A DNA stretch of 64,000 nucleotides from Paralithodes platypus (GCA_032716605.1 CM064512.1:29591363-29655362), one strand, 5' to 3'. Positions 1 through 12,273 are shown, counted from the stretch's first letter. A program made the numbers and translations. Notes: generated by a model from the letters alone, not told the origin.

Positions 1-776
1 ATAAATACTGATAAGGTTTACTAGACAGGTATTTGATATTTGATATTGGTATTAATGGAATTGTTGTGTGGATTTCACAAGGTGATGGCCTCAACAGGTA
101 CACCAACAAAACACAAACAAATTTAAATTTCTATGAAAACATTTCACACTGATATTTGGTATTGATAAATACGTTCAATGAACTGGGGAACCAGTTACTT
201 AAGGAATAAGCAATAAGAAAGTGCTAATAGGTGTTTAGCAGGTTACAGTTAGAATATAGAATAACTGATATTTGGTGTTGGTATATAACTCTGGCTAGTC
301 GGCCGTTTTTTTTCATTACATTGAGCGTATTTATCAATACCAAATCAATATCAATATCAATATCAATATCAATAACGAAATTAATACGAAATTAATACGA
401 AATTAATACGAAAAATACAAAAATAATATTATGTTAGTCGGCCGTTTCCTATTGTTAAAACGAAATTAATACGAAAAATACAAAAATAATAATAATTAAA
501 AAAAAAAAATGTGAATTAATTGCGTTGTTTGATTTGTTTGAAGAATTATTAGGGGTGAATCGTCTGAAGGTGATCAACTTATTTTTATTTCAGGAGTGAT
601 GTTGTTGATGGTAGCCAAGGACTACCTAGCTCGTATACCGTGCGAGTCTACAAGGACTCTAACACGGACACCGTGCAGGTCTACTTGACTCACATTAACT
701 GTACGAGTCTGACCAAGTCCGAGGACTCATGCACCTCTAGCACCTTGACAACACTAGTCTACTTTCAATTGGCTAC
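1..776. other. AT-rich MITE-bearing sequence
   Basis: No gene seen. An inverted pair of about 30 bp (151-180 and 319-352, core TATTTATCAATACCAAAT and its complement) brackets about 140 bp, consistent with a small MITE. The same motif recurs at 17041-17162 and in the mirror segment near 44080-44185. A short direct repeat of GAAATTAATAC units lies at 376-475. Confidence 0.5.
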
Positions 777-1044
777 CGTTCCATGATTCGTGACACCACC
801 CAGGGCCCGGCCCCCCGGACGATGACCTTTCTCACTTTCCGACAGCTATGGTTATTATCAGCTATGTGAATATCAGTGATGATGTATGTATTTATTTATT
901 TATATTTATTTAAGGTATGGGTTTAGTAATTCTACTAGTGGATCAAGTCATCACTTTACTAGAGTTCTAGCCTGGCTCCCGTTCCATGATTCATGACACC
1001 ACCCAGGGGGCCGGGCCCCAGATGACGACCTTCCACACTTTCCG
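777..1044 (+). repeat. Direct repeat pair of about 67 bp
   Basis: Two similar copies, 777-843 and 979-1044, both starting GTTCCATGATTC and running through a CACCACCCAGG segment to GACCTT. The 135 bp between them shows no coding signal. Origin unknown; possibly fragments of one dispersed repeat. Confidence 0.6.
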
Positions 1045-1126
1045 GTAGTGACAGTCCTTCCTCGTTCTGAGATGATATAGTGTTACACCCCCCACCCCCC
1101 AACCAGCCGCTGTGTTCGTTGTTTAT

Positions 1127-1217
1127 ATCGGTCTAGAGAACAAGGGGGAACAACTGCTCTCTGATCCAGGAATGAAACCTATCTCAAGAGTGGAACTACA
1201 GCTGCCTGATCTAAGCC
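1127..1217 (-). repeat. tRNA-derived SINE fragment, family C
   Basis: Diverged copy of the repeat at 17925-18033. Both share a GGGGGAACAACTG-like block, a TCCAGGA(A/G)T..AACCTA segment and a GGAACTACAGCT..CCTG block. On the minus strand the better copy has tRNA-like A and B boxes, so this is read as a SINE remnant, not a gene. Confidence 0.5.
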
Positions 1218-1656
1218 CAACACACACCGCAGGCTGGTATATATCCCATCCAGGTGATCAACCTGGATCAGCATGGTGTTGGTGACCCGAATGATCAGTT
1301 CTGGTCACCCAGTCCCACCTGGTGATCACTCCAGGTCAGCTAGGGACACCCGTTATCACCCAGTTAAGGGCAGCAACTAGGCGTTATTCCCAAAGCAAGG
1401 GACACCAGTCATCACCCAGTTAGGGGCAACAACTGGATTTGTTCATCACCGGATTATTAGTCCGGGTCAGAATTCGGTGGCCACCTAACCAGTTAACAAA
1501 CGTCTACAGTCGCATGTCGGGTTCCCTCAGAGGCTCGAACTGCATCCCGAGCGGTGAGAGGCGTTAGCTGTACCCACTCGCCCGTGTCAACTGGCTGATT
1601 TTATATAAAGTATTTGGTATATTTAAGCATACCATTATACGTATTATAATAATTAT
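1218..1656. other. No gene seen; short internal repeats
   Basis: The stretch has repeated short phrases (GTGATCA..CCTGG, CACCCAGTTA..GGGCA.CAACT) at about 1250-1440, suggesting a degenerate tandem repeat. No reading frame or RNA gene was recognised. Confidence 0.4.
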
Positions 1657-1735
1657 TATTAGTATTATTACTACTATTATTATTATAATTAGTAGTAGTA
1701 GTAGTAGTAGTAGTAATATATATATATATATATAA
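1657..1735. repeat. ATT/TAG/TA microsatellite cluster
   Basis: Consecutive (ATT)n, (TAG)n and (TA)n tracts visible directly. Confidence 0.9.
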
Positions 1736-1949
1736 TATCGGTATTTTATTAGTGTTACGGTAATGTTGTTATTTACTATATATATTATATATATTGAAGT
1801 AATAAGAATTATTGCTAATTTTATTTAAATTAATATTATATTTGTGATGGTAGTAATGCTAATGTGAATAAGAATATCTTAACATATTTGAATAAAAAAG
1901 TATTTCAATACACAATTACCATGAATTATATATCAATACCGCAAATTAA

Positions 1950-2174
1950 CCCTTTCACGCACATATGACGCAGAGGTTGCCAGATTAGCAATAAGAAATA
2001 GAGTTCTCTCACTCTTATAATTACCTCGCCAAAATTAGTTTTCTGCCCACAGCTAACTCAAAGACAACTGCAGAGGTTGAAGTAACTAAACTAAAGGTTT
2101 ATAAATACCCCTGATGGTAACGAAGGCTTTAAAGTATCCCTGACAGGCTCAAAATCGCGTCATATGTCGGAGGG
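1950..2174. mobile_element. TTAA-flanked MITE, family T2, copy 1
   Basis: 225-bp element flanked by TTAA on both sides (1946-1949 and 2175-2178). It begins CCCTTTCACGCA and ends GTCATATGTCGGAGGG, giving short inverted CCCT..AGGG termini. A near-identical copy is at 53261-53487, also between TTAA sites. TTAA duplication is typical of piggyBac-type (and a few other) transposases. There is no coding capacity. Confidence 0.85.
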
Positions 2175-2178
2175 TTAA

Positions 2179-2904
2179 AAACACACTATAATTATGTGTA
2201 TGTATACAAAATATAAGCCTTTGTCGTGAGTGTTGTTGTAAAACAGATACAACAATATAACAAGATGTACAGGTCCCTGCACAAGTTCCAGTACTCTCGC
2301 AGATTTTACTACTGTAAGAAAAACATGTATAAACCAATTGTCAGTCTTATTTACTTAAAAGTTACATACACAAGTGAATTAACTACTGCATCGAAAGAAA
2401 ATATCCTAATTCAAGAATACTAGTTTTAATTTCATAATTATAATCTCAGAGATAAATCAATCTAGTGCAAGAAACTGTACCAGTATTACTACTACTACTA
2501 CTACTACTGCTACTACTACTACTACTAATAATAATAAAAATAATAATACTAATAATAATAAATGATGATAATAATGATATGCAGTTATGAGTATAATTTA
2601 TGTCTGCTTTGAATAATGACCACTAATCTTGGACTATTTGTAACTATTATTTGGCTTACTTACTTACTTGTTACTTGGTGTGGAGTTTCTCAGCCGCGCT
2701 CCGTCACTAGATGTGACGCTCGTCGCAGCTGCCCTTTAAACCATCTAGCACTTGTAGTCTTGTCTCACAGTGCCATCTTCTAAGTCATAACACTCCCTGA
2801 ACAAATGTGTTTTAAGTGACTTTTTAAAGGCCTTTATGTTATAAAAGGGTTAGACCTTTATGCCTGACTCGATCCAGCGTCTGCGAGCTGAAACACAAGC
2901 CGGG
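2179..2904. other. No gene; triplet microsatellites
   Basis: Contains ACT/AAT triplet tracts at about 2485-2565. Two short overlapping ORFs (2149-2423) run on opposite strands, have no recognisable domain and are judged spurious. Nothing else recognised. Confidence 0.5.
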
Positions 2905-3066
2905 ACAGCTTGGCCGTAGTATAAGTAAGGATCTGTGGTAGTAAAAAGGATTAAGTGAGCTAGTTCGAGGCCTGTTTATTGCTTGAGGCCCTTTTTAAAT
3001 TGAATACAACCGTCTAATAATAGCCAAAATATAGTTAAAAACACGTCGCCGGTACGGAAGAGGTTA
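2905..3066. mobile_element. Degenerate MITE, family T3 (partial)
   Basis: Shares GATCTGTGGTAGTA, a GTCTAATAATAGCC-type block and a CGTCGCCGGTACGGAAG-type end with copies at 15767-15952 and, mirrored, about 45270-45470. Related AGACGATTTTAT..CAG blocks occur at several other sites (49245-49412, 57834-58409). Non-coding. Confidence 0.55.
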
Positions 3067-3575
3067 ATTGTATAGTTGCTCACATAAGTTCTGTTCCTCG
3101 TCGTGATCGTATGTATGAAAGTCAAATTAGTATGAATGAATTACGAGTGCGGTTTCATGTAATTATCAGTTGACTAATCAGATGAATTAACAACTGCATA
3201 ACATACTGCACTCGTAATTCAATGTGCGCATTACATATCCAAGCATAAGGTCACGGAGAGGAACATAACTTATATAACATGTCGTGGCCGTAGGTCGTTT
3301 CCTCCTAAACTACAGGTTCACTATAATTTGCCAGGAAAACAATCGACCCCTAAATGGCACGAAAGGTCTTAAAATTGACATACAGGGGGCAAAAGGTCGC
3401 CAAAGTAATGAGGTGAATGTCTGATAATCTCAAAACTAATGGGGCTAACAATGAGGGCAAAGGAGGTCCAGCAGAAAAACACGTAAGACAATATCTGAAT
3501 TTAATTGCCGTGATTGTGTGATAGTCAACCAAATGTATCTCCAATTATTATACCTCAACCGTCGATGCCGACAAA

Positions 3576-3609
<34 letters not shown>

Positions 3610-3845
3610 AGCAATGGGGTATGTGCCTGAGTATATACATACATACATACATACAGTACATACATACAATACAAATGCGCTAAAGAACAAAAGCACGTAT
3701 TTGAAGAGGTTAAAATTGATATCTGTCGTCAAACAAGTAATTCAAAGCCCAAGACAAATATTTGCTGGGCTTCAGTTCATGACTGTTTGAAACATAGTGG
3801 GTGGGAGGGTGTGGAGAAGCGGAAAATACTCCTATGTTAATTGTT
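3067..3845. other. No gene; TA and ACAT microsatellites
   Basis: (TA)n at about 3579-3606 and (ATAC)n at about 3637-3668. Overlapping ORFs of 64-95 codons on both strands cross these tracts and have no protein signature. Confidence 0.5.
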
Positions 3846-3923
3846 TACTTGGGGTGGTTAATGGGTTGACTGTTAGTGAGTCACCCAAGCATAGCTCAAC
3901 ACCCGGTTCAATACTCCGGGTGG
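3846..3923 (+). repeat. tRNA-derived SINE, family A, copy 1
   Basis: Reads GGGGTGGTTAATGGG (A-box-like), then a GTGAGTCACCCAAGC block, then CGGTTCAATACTCCGGGTGG (B-box-like). Copies on the other strand lie at 5042-5121, 20051-20133 and 22569-22650. Repetition and the tRNA-like promoter boxes support a SINE. Confidence 0.7.
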
Positions 3924-4044
3924 AAACTCTTTTTGTTTCTACATAACATTTGATTAGTTTACTTTATCGTATACAATAACTTCCTTTAATGCATGTATCA
4001 TTATACTGTACATGTATTGAACATAACTGTTTATTGTAATTATA

Positions 4045-4125
4045 TAATTGTTCACCAACCAACTTTACTTCTTAACTCAATTAATGAAATCAACAAATAC
4101 ATGTGGCACTCCATGGACTCACACC
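4045..4125 (-). repeat. tRNA-derived SINE fragment, family B
   Basis: A diverged copy of the family best seen at 33925-34037: CCAACCAACTTTACT..AATGAAAT..AACAAAT..GTGGCA(C/G)TCC..GGA, followed by CTCACACCGAAA. The two ORFs over this segment (3993-4322) are not credible genes. Confidence 0.5.
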
Positions 4126-4320
4126 GAAATTCCGCGCATTTATGCATTACGCTATCAAGAAGGTATAACAACTATAATATTATTGGTATTTATAGTAGTG
4201 AACACAATATTATTAATGCATTTTACAACACTGCTACTACCGATAATTACAATATTTATGGAAACAATAGTAACATTATTACACGTGAAATTACCAAGAT
4301 AAAATATGCAATTACAGTAT

Positions 4321-4321
4321 A

Positions 4322-4361
<40 letters not shown>

Positions 4362-4363
4362 GT
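4321..4363. repeat. (AAT)n microsatellite
   Basis: About 14 uninterrupted AAT units. Confidence 0.95.
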
Positions 4364-5041
4364 GATAATATTCATAACAATACTAATTTAATAAATATAA
4401 TATAAATATTAATATAACTGTATACAAATAAATAAGATGTGTTATATATAATGTCATTAATGGTAAAGTTGATAGTTAACGAGCTTTAAATGCAACTTGT
4501 TAACACCCTATTACCGCTACTCTAATCAGTAGAAGGAAATACACTATAGGAAATAAGACAAAACTATAATCTGTTTCTTTTCAACTGACGCTAAATTGAA
4601 AAGTTCCCATCAAGATTTCTCATTTATTTTGAAGATTTTGGAGATATGGTGCTAAGTACATAAACTTGGTCTGTATATGAAACAAACAAAATGGTTTCTT
4701 ATTTTTTCGTTAGCTATCGAGAAATCAGTTGTTAAGGGATCCAGTTTACCGTCAGATGAAATTAAAGAGTGAGGAACGATAATGAACAGTTATGTCAGCT
4801 CAACAGCTGTATATCAAGTACATTTAGGTTACTACATTTGTCACCTTCAGTGTTATTAGGTGTTGTTAGTTTTTTTTACCAGCTCTTCTCCGAGTATAGT
4901 AATATTTAAGGGTAGGTTTTTAGTTTGTGCCCTAGACCTCCATCAAGCTTAAAACTATACCCCCCCCCCCCAAGACCACCTTTCAAGATATATTTGTACA
5001 TAAAGTAAAACATAAATAAATACATAAATAAATAAAAATGT
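4364..5041. other. No gene seen
   Basis: AT-rich sequence with a C-run near 4960-4972. A related but partly decayed version of 4560-4870 recurs inverted at about 21660-22100 (shared TTATCGAG-type, GATGAAATTAAA and CTACATTTGTCA blocks), so it is a dispersed repeat of unknown class. Confidence 0.4.
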
Positions 5042-5121
5042 CCACCCGGAGCATTGAACTGGGTGTTGAGCTTTGCTTGGGTGACTCACTAACAGTCTAC
5101 CCGTTAACCACCCCAACTAAA
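5042..5121 (-). repeat. tRNA-derived SINE, family A, copy 2
   Basis: Reverse-strand copy of the 3846-3923 repeat: CACCCGGAGCATTGAAC..GTGTTGAGCTTTGCTTGG..GTTAACCACCCCAA. Confidence 0.7.
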
Positions 5122-5450
5122 CAGTTCACATAGGACCATTTTCCGCATATTGTATTGTACTGTACCTTAGCTAGTATACAATACACCGAAAACTCTCTAT
5201 TCCAAACCGATTATCCCGAATATACTATATGTGCAGACAACTTACTTATTACCTACCAATTATCACCATCCATACAACTGAGCTCCAGCCACAACCAATA
5301 AAACAATTTTCAAACTCTCAATATAAGTGCCATACTGTGCCAACATTTTAGACATTAAAAACGCCGAAATCCAACGTAATTCTACTCATTCATCCTAATA
5401 TATATGATTAATATCCAGCCAAGATTATTAAACACTCATCAAAAACAATG

Positions 5451-5524
5451 TGGCCTGCATGGGGATCGAACCCACGACCTTCGCGTTATCAGCACGGCAC
5501 TCTAACCAACTGAGCTGACAGGCC
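5451..5524 (-). tRNA. tRNA-Ile (anticodon GAU) or close tRNA-derived copy
   Basis: The 74-nt minus-strand sequence folds as a cloverleaf. The acceptor stem GGCCTGT/GCAGGCC pairs throughout with one G-T wobble; the D arm holds GCTC..GAGT; the anticodon loop is CTGATAA, giving GAT; the T arm GTGGG TTCGATC CCCAT is canonical and carries a B box. The 3' discriminator base is A. The anticodon stem has one C-A mismatch at its base. A TTTTT run about 10 nt downstream on the minus strand fits a Pol III terminator. Body sequence resembles eukaryotic tRNA-Ile, but those usually carry AAU, so GAU is unusual. It may be a working minor isoacceptor, a mutated copy, or the founder of a SINE; no second copy is seen here. 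Confidence 0.75.
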
Positions 5525-6446
5525 AACAAACACCACTGCAGAGAAAGGAACAGGCAATGATTCAAGCAGTAAGCGTTATTCTAGTGTACCTTTGGACTTA
5601 CAAAGGGCCGCTCTTGGGCAGTATGGTCAACTAGAATGAACTGATCTAAATGACCCGCAAGCAGGACAAAAAATAAAAATGCATATTTGTCACAGTTCGT
5701 TGAGGGCGTGGGGAGGGGGGGGGGGGGGGTGCAACAAACTACTCTTGGGTGGTATGAAGTTCGTGGGTTATAATATATTATAGATTATTTTGTCTAATCT
5801 GTTTTTGTAATTAACTATCAAATCAAAATGGCATATCCAACTGTGCAATGAGTTAGGGCAGCGCTACTATTATCACTACTACTATCATCACTACTACAGT
5901 CACCATCATCACTACTACTATATTTTAAAGGTTAATCTCGAGATAGTCCTGAGTATACAGAAATGGTTGAATCAAGAAGTAAGTTTAAGCAAGCAATAAA
6001 ACAATGTAATCAACATGAAAATAATGAAATATGTAAGTCTATTGTTGATAAGTTTTGATTGAAAATTAAGGAACAGTTTTGGAAGGAAGTAAAGATCAAA
6101 AGAGGCAAAGACAAAACTACAAATATCATTGATGGTTATTCGGATCCTAATGAAATTATAAAAAATATTTTCTAATATGTATTTAATGGATATCGATAAT
6201 CCTGAATTAATCGGTAAACAAGTTTGAAAGGAAATGGAAAGAAGGTAGGAAAATGAATGTTGTAACCTCGCATATATCATTGAAGCGAGCCATTTGTATA
6301 TTAAATATTGGCGTTGGGCATGATGGATTACACTGGCTTTTTGTGAAGGATGCAACAGATAACTTGTCTGGAGCGGTGTGAACTATAGGCTACAGTATAT
6401 ATATCCCGAGTCCCTTGTTCAAACCACCATCTCAACAAGTCCGGCC
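5525..6446. other. No gene; poly-G and triplet tracts
   Basis: A G-run lies at about 5713-5729 and CTA/CAT triplets at about 5867-5922. A 127-codon minus-strand ORF (5972-6355) is AT-rich, hydrophobic and without recognisable motifs; it is not annotated as a gene. Confidence 0.45.

Positions 6447-6488
<42 letters not shown>
6447..6488. repeat. (ATT)n microsatellite
   Basis: About 14 ATT units. Confidence 0.95.
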
Positions 6489-6489
<1 letters not shown>

Positions 6490-7300
6490 ACGAGATTGTG
6501 CTTAACTTGTATAGAACTACTAAACTTTGTAAATCGAAATGATATATAAAATCGTACCTTCTTGACAGCTGGTATACCTTATAAAACTTTCATTGTGATT
6601 TAGAAGTACTTTATATAACAAAATCGCGCATTGGCCTCGATAATAGGAGACTTTTAATAGGTTGAATGTAGTAATATTCAATAATTACGTTATTTGTAGA
6701 GCTCTATTTAAATAAATTGCACCACAGTGTTTCCCTTATTGAAATCTATCAGAAACATAAAATTACTCTAATATTACTCCCAATAAAATATTTGGCTTTA
6801 TACTTCTGGTCAAAAAGTCTAGGCTACATCACATACGCGAACAGGACTGCTGTCGACACCCAGTGAAACGCTCAAAACGAAATTGACCCCCATTTCATTA
6901 TTTATTGATAGAATCTCTTGAATTTTGGATATGTAATGGGAAACCATAGAGCAATAAGGAATATGTTAATTTTTCACTTCAAAGTGCAGAGGAAAAGTAC
7001 AATAGTAATAGTTATTAAAAAACGGATATCCAATATAACTCTCTCTTTTCGTAATCATAATTATCTAAGGCTACCTGTTGCCAATGGTGATAATATCTTC
7101 AGAACATATGTATTACATACAATAGGTCATACTATGTGACATTCATCACATTAAAATACCAATTTTATTGACAATTGATGATTTATTGAAGACACTATAA
7201 ACACTTTAGTACGGGATAAACACATGATGGTGCGTAAACTGGCTGTCAAATTAACTCGGCTGGAGATGTATGTATTCGGACATTGCTATCATTGCTATAT
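6489..7300. other. No gene seen
   Basis: AT-rich single-copy-looking sequence. The 73-codon ORF at 6918-7139 has no recognisable domain. Confidence 0.4.
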
Positions 7301-7690
7301 TACATACATACATACATACTATCATACATACACACATACATACATACACACATACATACATACATACATACATACACACATACATACACACAGACATACA
7401 TACACACATACATACATACACACATACATACATACACACATACATACATACATACACATACATACATACACACATACATACATACACACAGACATACATA
7501 CACACATACATACACACATATATACATACACACATACATACATACATACATACATACATACACACATAAATACACACAGACATACATACACACATACTTA
7601 CACACATACATACATACCACATACATACATACATGCGCACATACACACATACATTCATACACACATACATACATACACACATACATACAT
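7301..7690. repeat. (ACAT)n/(ACAC) microsatellite, about 390 bp
   Basis: Tetranucleotide ACAT units interrupted by ACAC and CAGAC variants. All His-Thr-Tyr or Cys-Met-Val ORFs here are repeat translations. Confidence 0.95.
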
Positions 7691-7710
7691 CAAACAAAAT
7701 AATAATAGTG

Positions 7711-10700
7711 GGAGGGAGGGATGGACGTAATGGGAGGGATATAGTGGGAGAGATGGAGGGATGTAGTGGGAGGGAGAGAGGGATGTAGTGGGAGGGAGGG
7801 ATTTAGTGGGAGGGAGGGAGGGATGTAGTGGGAGGGAGGGATTTAGTAGGAGGGAGGGAGGGATGTAGTGGGAGGAAGGGAGGGATGTAGTGGGAGGGAG
7901 GGAGGGATGTAGTGGGAGGGATGTAGTGGGAGGGAGTGAGGGATGTAGTGGGAGGGAGGGAGGGATGTAGTGGGAGGGATTTAGTGGGAGGGAGGGAGGG
8001 ATTTAGTGAGAGGGAGGGATGTATGTAGTGGGAGGAAGGGATGGATGTAGTGGGAGGGATGGATGTATGTAGTGAGAGGGATGTATGTAGTGGGAGGGAT
8101 GTATGAAGTGGGAATGAGGGATGTACGTAGTGTGAGGGAGGGAGGGATGTAGTGGGAGGGATGCATGTAGTGGGAGGAATGTATGTAGTGGGAGGGATGG
8201 ATATAGTGTGAGGGAGGTATGTAGTGGGAGGGATGTATGTAGTGGGAGGGAGGTATGTAGTGTGAGGGAGGGATGGGTGTAGTGGGAGGGAGGTAAGTAG
8301 TCGGAGGGAGGTATGTAGTGGGAGGGATGTATGTAGTGGGAGGGAGGTATGTAGTGGGAGGGAGGAATGTATGTAGTGGGAGGGAGGTACGTAGTGGGAG
8401 GGATGTATGTACTGGGAGGGATGTATGTAGTGGGAGGGAGGTATGTAGTGGGAGGGAGGTATGTAGTGGGAGCGATGTATTTAGTGGGAGGGAGGTATGT
8501 AGTGGGAGGGATGTATGTAGTGGGAGGGAGGTATGTAGTGGGATGGATGTATGTAGAGGGAGGGAGGTATGTAGTGAGAGGGATCTATGTAGTGGGAGGG
8601 ATGTATGTAGTGGGAGGGATGCATGTAGTGGGAGGGATGTATGTAGTGGGAGGGAGGTAAGTAGTGGGAGGGATCTATGTAGTGGGAGGGATGTATGTAG
8701 TGGGAGGGAGGTATGTAGTGGGAGGGAGGTATGTAGTGGGAGGGATCTATGTAGTGGGAGGGATCTATGTAGTGGGAGGGATGTATGTAGTGGGAGGGAG
8801 GTATGTAGTGGGAGGGATCTATGTAGTGGGAGGAAGGTATGTAGTAGGAGGGATGTATACTGTATAGTGGGAGGGAGGTATGTAGTGGGAGGGATGTATG
8901 TAGTGGGAAGGATCTATGTATTGTGAGGGAGGTATGTATTGGGAGGGAGGTATGTAGTGGGAGGGAGGTATTTAGTGGGAGGGAGGTATGTAGTGGGAGG
9001 GATCAATGTAGTGGGAGGGAGGTATGTAGTGGGAGGGATCAATGTAGTGGGAGGGATGTATGTAGTGGGAGGGAGGTATGTAGTGGGAGGGATCAATGTA
9101 GTGGGAGGGATGTATGTAGTGGGAGGGAGGTATGTAGTGGGAGGGATGTATGTAGTGGGAAGGATCTATGTATTGTGAGGGAGGTATGTATTGGGAGGGA
9201 GGTATGTAGTGGGAGGGAGGTATTTAGTGGGAGGGAGGTATGTAGTGGGAGGGATCAATGTAGTGGGAGGGAGGTATGTAGTGGGAGGGATCAATGTAGT
9301 GGAAGGGATGTATGTAGTGGGAGGGAGGTATGTAGTGGGAGGGAGGTATGTAGTGGGACGGATCTATGTAGAGGGAGGGATGTATGTAGTGGGAGGGAGG
9401 TATGTAGTGGGAGGGAGGTATGTAGTGGGAGGGATCTATGTAGTGGGAGGGATGTATGTAGTGGGAGGGAGGTATGTAGTGGGAGGGATCTATGTAGTGG
9501 GAGGGATCTACGTAGGGGGATGGAGGTATATAGTGGGAGGGAGGTATGTAGTGGGAGGGAAGAATGTATGTAGTGGGAGGGAGGTACGTAGTGGGAGGGA
9601 TGTATGTAGTTGGAGGGATGTATGTAGTGGGAGGGAGGTATGTAGTGGGAGGGAGGTATGTAGTGGGAGGGAGGTATTTAGTGGGAGGGATATACGTAGT
9701 GGGAAGGAGGTATGTAGTGGGAGGGATGTATATAGTGGGAGGGATATACGTAGTGGGAGAGAGGTATGTAGTAGGAGGGATCTATGTAGTGGGAAGGATC
9801 TGTGTAGTGGGAGAGATCTATGTAGTGGTAGGGAGGTATGTAGTTGGAGGGATGTATGTAGTGGGAGGGATGTATGTAGTGGGAGGGATATATGTAGTGG
9901 GATGGATCTATGTAGTGGGAGGGAGGTATGTAGTGGGAGGGATGTATGTAGTGGGAGGGATGTATGTAGTGGGAGGGAGGTATGTAGTGGGAGGGAGGTA
10001 TGTAGTGGGAGGGATCTATGTAGTGGGAGGGAGGTATGTAGTGGGAGGGATCTATATAGTGGGAGGGAGCTATGTAGTGGAAGGGATGTACGTAGTGGGA
10101 GGGAGGTATAATTTATGCAGTGGGAGTGATCTATGTAGTGGTGGTATGTAGTGGGAGGAAGGTATGTAGTGGGAGGGATTTATGTAGTGTGAGGGAGGGA
10201 TGTAGTGGGAGGGAGGAATGTATGTAGTGGGAGGGATGTATGTAGTGGGAGTGAGGTACGTAGTGGGAGGGATCTATGTAGTAGGAGGGAGGTATATGTA
10301 GTGGGAGGGATCTATGTAGTGGGAGGGATCTATGTAGTGGGAGGGATGTATGTAGTGGGAGGGAGGTATGTAGTGGGAGGGATGTATGTAGTGGGAGGGA
10401 GGTATGTTGTGGGAGGGAGGTATGTAGTGGAAGGGAGGTATGTAGTGGGAGGGAGGTATGTAGTGGGAGGGATCTATGTAGTGGGAGGGATGTATATACT
10501 GGCAGGGAGGTATGTAGTGGATGGGATGTATGTAGTGGGAGGGATGTATGTATTGGTAGGGAGGCATGTAGTGGGAGGGATGGAGGTATGTAGTGAGAGG
10601 GAGGTATGTAGTGGGAGGGAGGTATGTAGTGGGAGGGAGGTATGTAGTGGGAGGGATGTATGTAGTGGGAGGGTGGTATGTAGTGGGAGGGAGGCATGTA

Positions 10701-12237
10701 GTGGGAGGGAGGTATGTATTGGGAGGGAGGTATGTAGTGTGAGGGAGGTATGTAGTGGGAGGGATGTATGTAATGGGAGGGATGTATGTAGTGGGAGGGA
10801 GGTATGTAGTGGGAGGGAGGCATGTAGTGGGAGGGATATATGTAGTGGGAGGGAAGTATGTAGTGGGAGGAATCTATATAGTGGGAGGGATGTATGTAGT
10901 GGGAGGGAGGTATGTAGTGGGAGGGAGGTATGTAGTGGGAGGGATGTATGTAGTGGGAGGGTGGTATGTAGTGGGAGGGAGGCATGTAGTGGGAGGGAGG
11001 TATGTATTGGGAGGGAGGTATGTAGTGTGAGGGAGGTATGTAGTGGGAGGGATGTATGTAATGGGAGGGATGTATGTAGTGGGAGGGAGGTATGTAGTGG
11101 GAGGGAGGCATGTAGTGGGAGGGATATATGTAGTGGGAGGGAAGTATGTAGTGGGAGGAATCTATATAGTGGGAGGGATGTATGTAGTGGGAGGGAGGTA
11201 TGTAGTGGGAGGGAGGTATGTAGTGGGAGGGAGGTATGTAGTGGGAGGGAGGTATGTAGTGGGAGGGAGGTAGGTTGTGGGAGGGATGTATGTAGTGGGA
11301 GGGAGGTATGTAGTGGGAGGGATCTATGTAGTTGGAGGGAGGTACGGTATGTAGAGGGAGGGATGTACTGTATGTAGTGGGAGGGATGTATGTAGTGGGA
11401 GGGAGGTATGTAGTGGGAGGGATGTATGTAGTGGGAGGGATGTATGTAGTGGGAGGGATGTATGTAGTGGGAGGGATGTCTTTAGTGGGAGAGATCTATG
11501 TAGTGGGAAGGATCGATGTATGTAGTGGGATGGATGTACGTAGTGGGAGGGAGGTATGTAGTGGGAGGGAGGTATGTAGTGGGAGGGATGGATGTATGTA
11601 GTGGGAGGGAGGTATGTAGTGGGAGGGAGATATGTAGTGGGAAAGATGTATGTAGTGGGAGGGATGTATGTAGTGCTAGGGAGGCATGTAGTGGGAGGGA
11701 GGTATGTAGTGGGAGGGATGTATGTAGTGGGAGGGAGGTATGTAGTGGGAGGGAGGTATGTAGTGGGAGGGAGGTATGTATGTAGTGGGAGGTATGTATG
11801 TAGTGGGAGGGAGGTATGTAGTGGGAGGGATGTATGTATGTAGTGGGAGGGATGTATGTATGTAGTGGGAGGGAGGTATGTAGTGGGAGGGATGTATGTA
11901 TGCAGTGGGAGGTATGTATGTAGTGGGAGGGAGGTATGTAGTGGGAGGGATGTATGTAGTGGAAGGGAGGTATGTAGTGGGAGGGATGTATGTATATTGT
12001 GGGAGGTATGTATGTAGTGGGAGGGATGTATGTATGCAGTGGGAGGGAGGTATGTAGTGGGAGGGAGGTATGTAGTGGGAAGGAGGGATGTATGTATGTA
12101 GTGGGAGGGAGGTATGTATGTAGTGGGAGGGAGGGATGGATGTAGTTTGAGGGAGGGAGGGATAGATGTAGTGAGAGGGAAGGAGGGAGGGAGGGAGGGA
12201 AGTGGTGGGAGAGTGAGCGATGGCTGTAGTGGGAGGG
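7711..12237 (+). repeat. 18-bp G-rich minisatellite array, about 4.5 kb
   Basis: About 250 units of GGGAGGGAGGTATGTAGT and the variant GGGAGGGATGTATGTAGT, irregular at both ends and regular from about 8310. Higher-order copying is visible: a block starting near 8939 recurs at 9191 (252 bp, 14 units) and one starting at 10755 recurs at 11043 (288 bp, 16 units). The TGTATGTA half resembles the complement of the adjoining ACAT tract. The plus strand carries repeated GGGAGGG pairs, the raw material for G-quadruplexes. ORFs of up to 390 codons occur on both strands because the unit length is a multiple of three; none looks genuine. Confidence 0.97.
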
Positions 12238-12273
12238 GCTTATAGTAGTCCAGTAAATCTAGCAATCATTTAA

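Noticed and set aside
3846..3923. Candidate tRNA gene
   Set aside because: A and B boxes are present but no full cloverleaf, and it is repeated four times: a SINE. The same reasoning applies to 17925-18033 and 33925-34037.
5972..6355. 127-codon minus-strand ORF
   Set aside because: AT-rich, hydrophobic-biased and with no recognisable motif; not supported as a gene.
7224..7730. Overlapping His/Thr/Tyr and Cys/Val/Met ORFs
   Set aside because: Pure (ACAT)n microsatellite read in several frames.
8318..12265. Many long ORFs (up to 390 codons) on both strands, for example 9191-10111 and 10205-11377
   Set aside because: They are translations of the 18-bp repeat, open in overlapping frames on both strands; no non-repeat protein sequence is attached.
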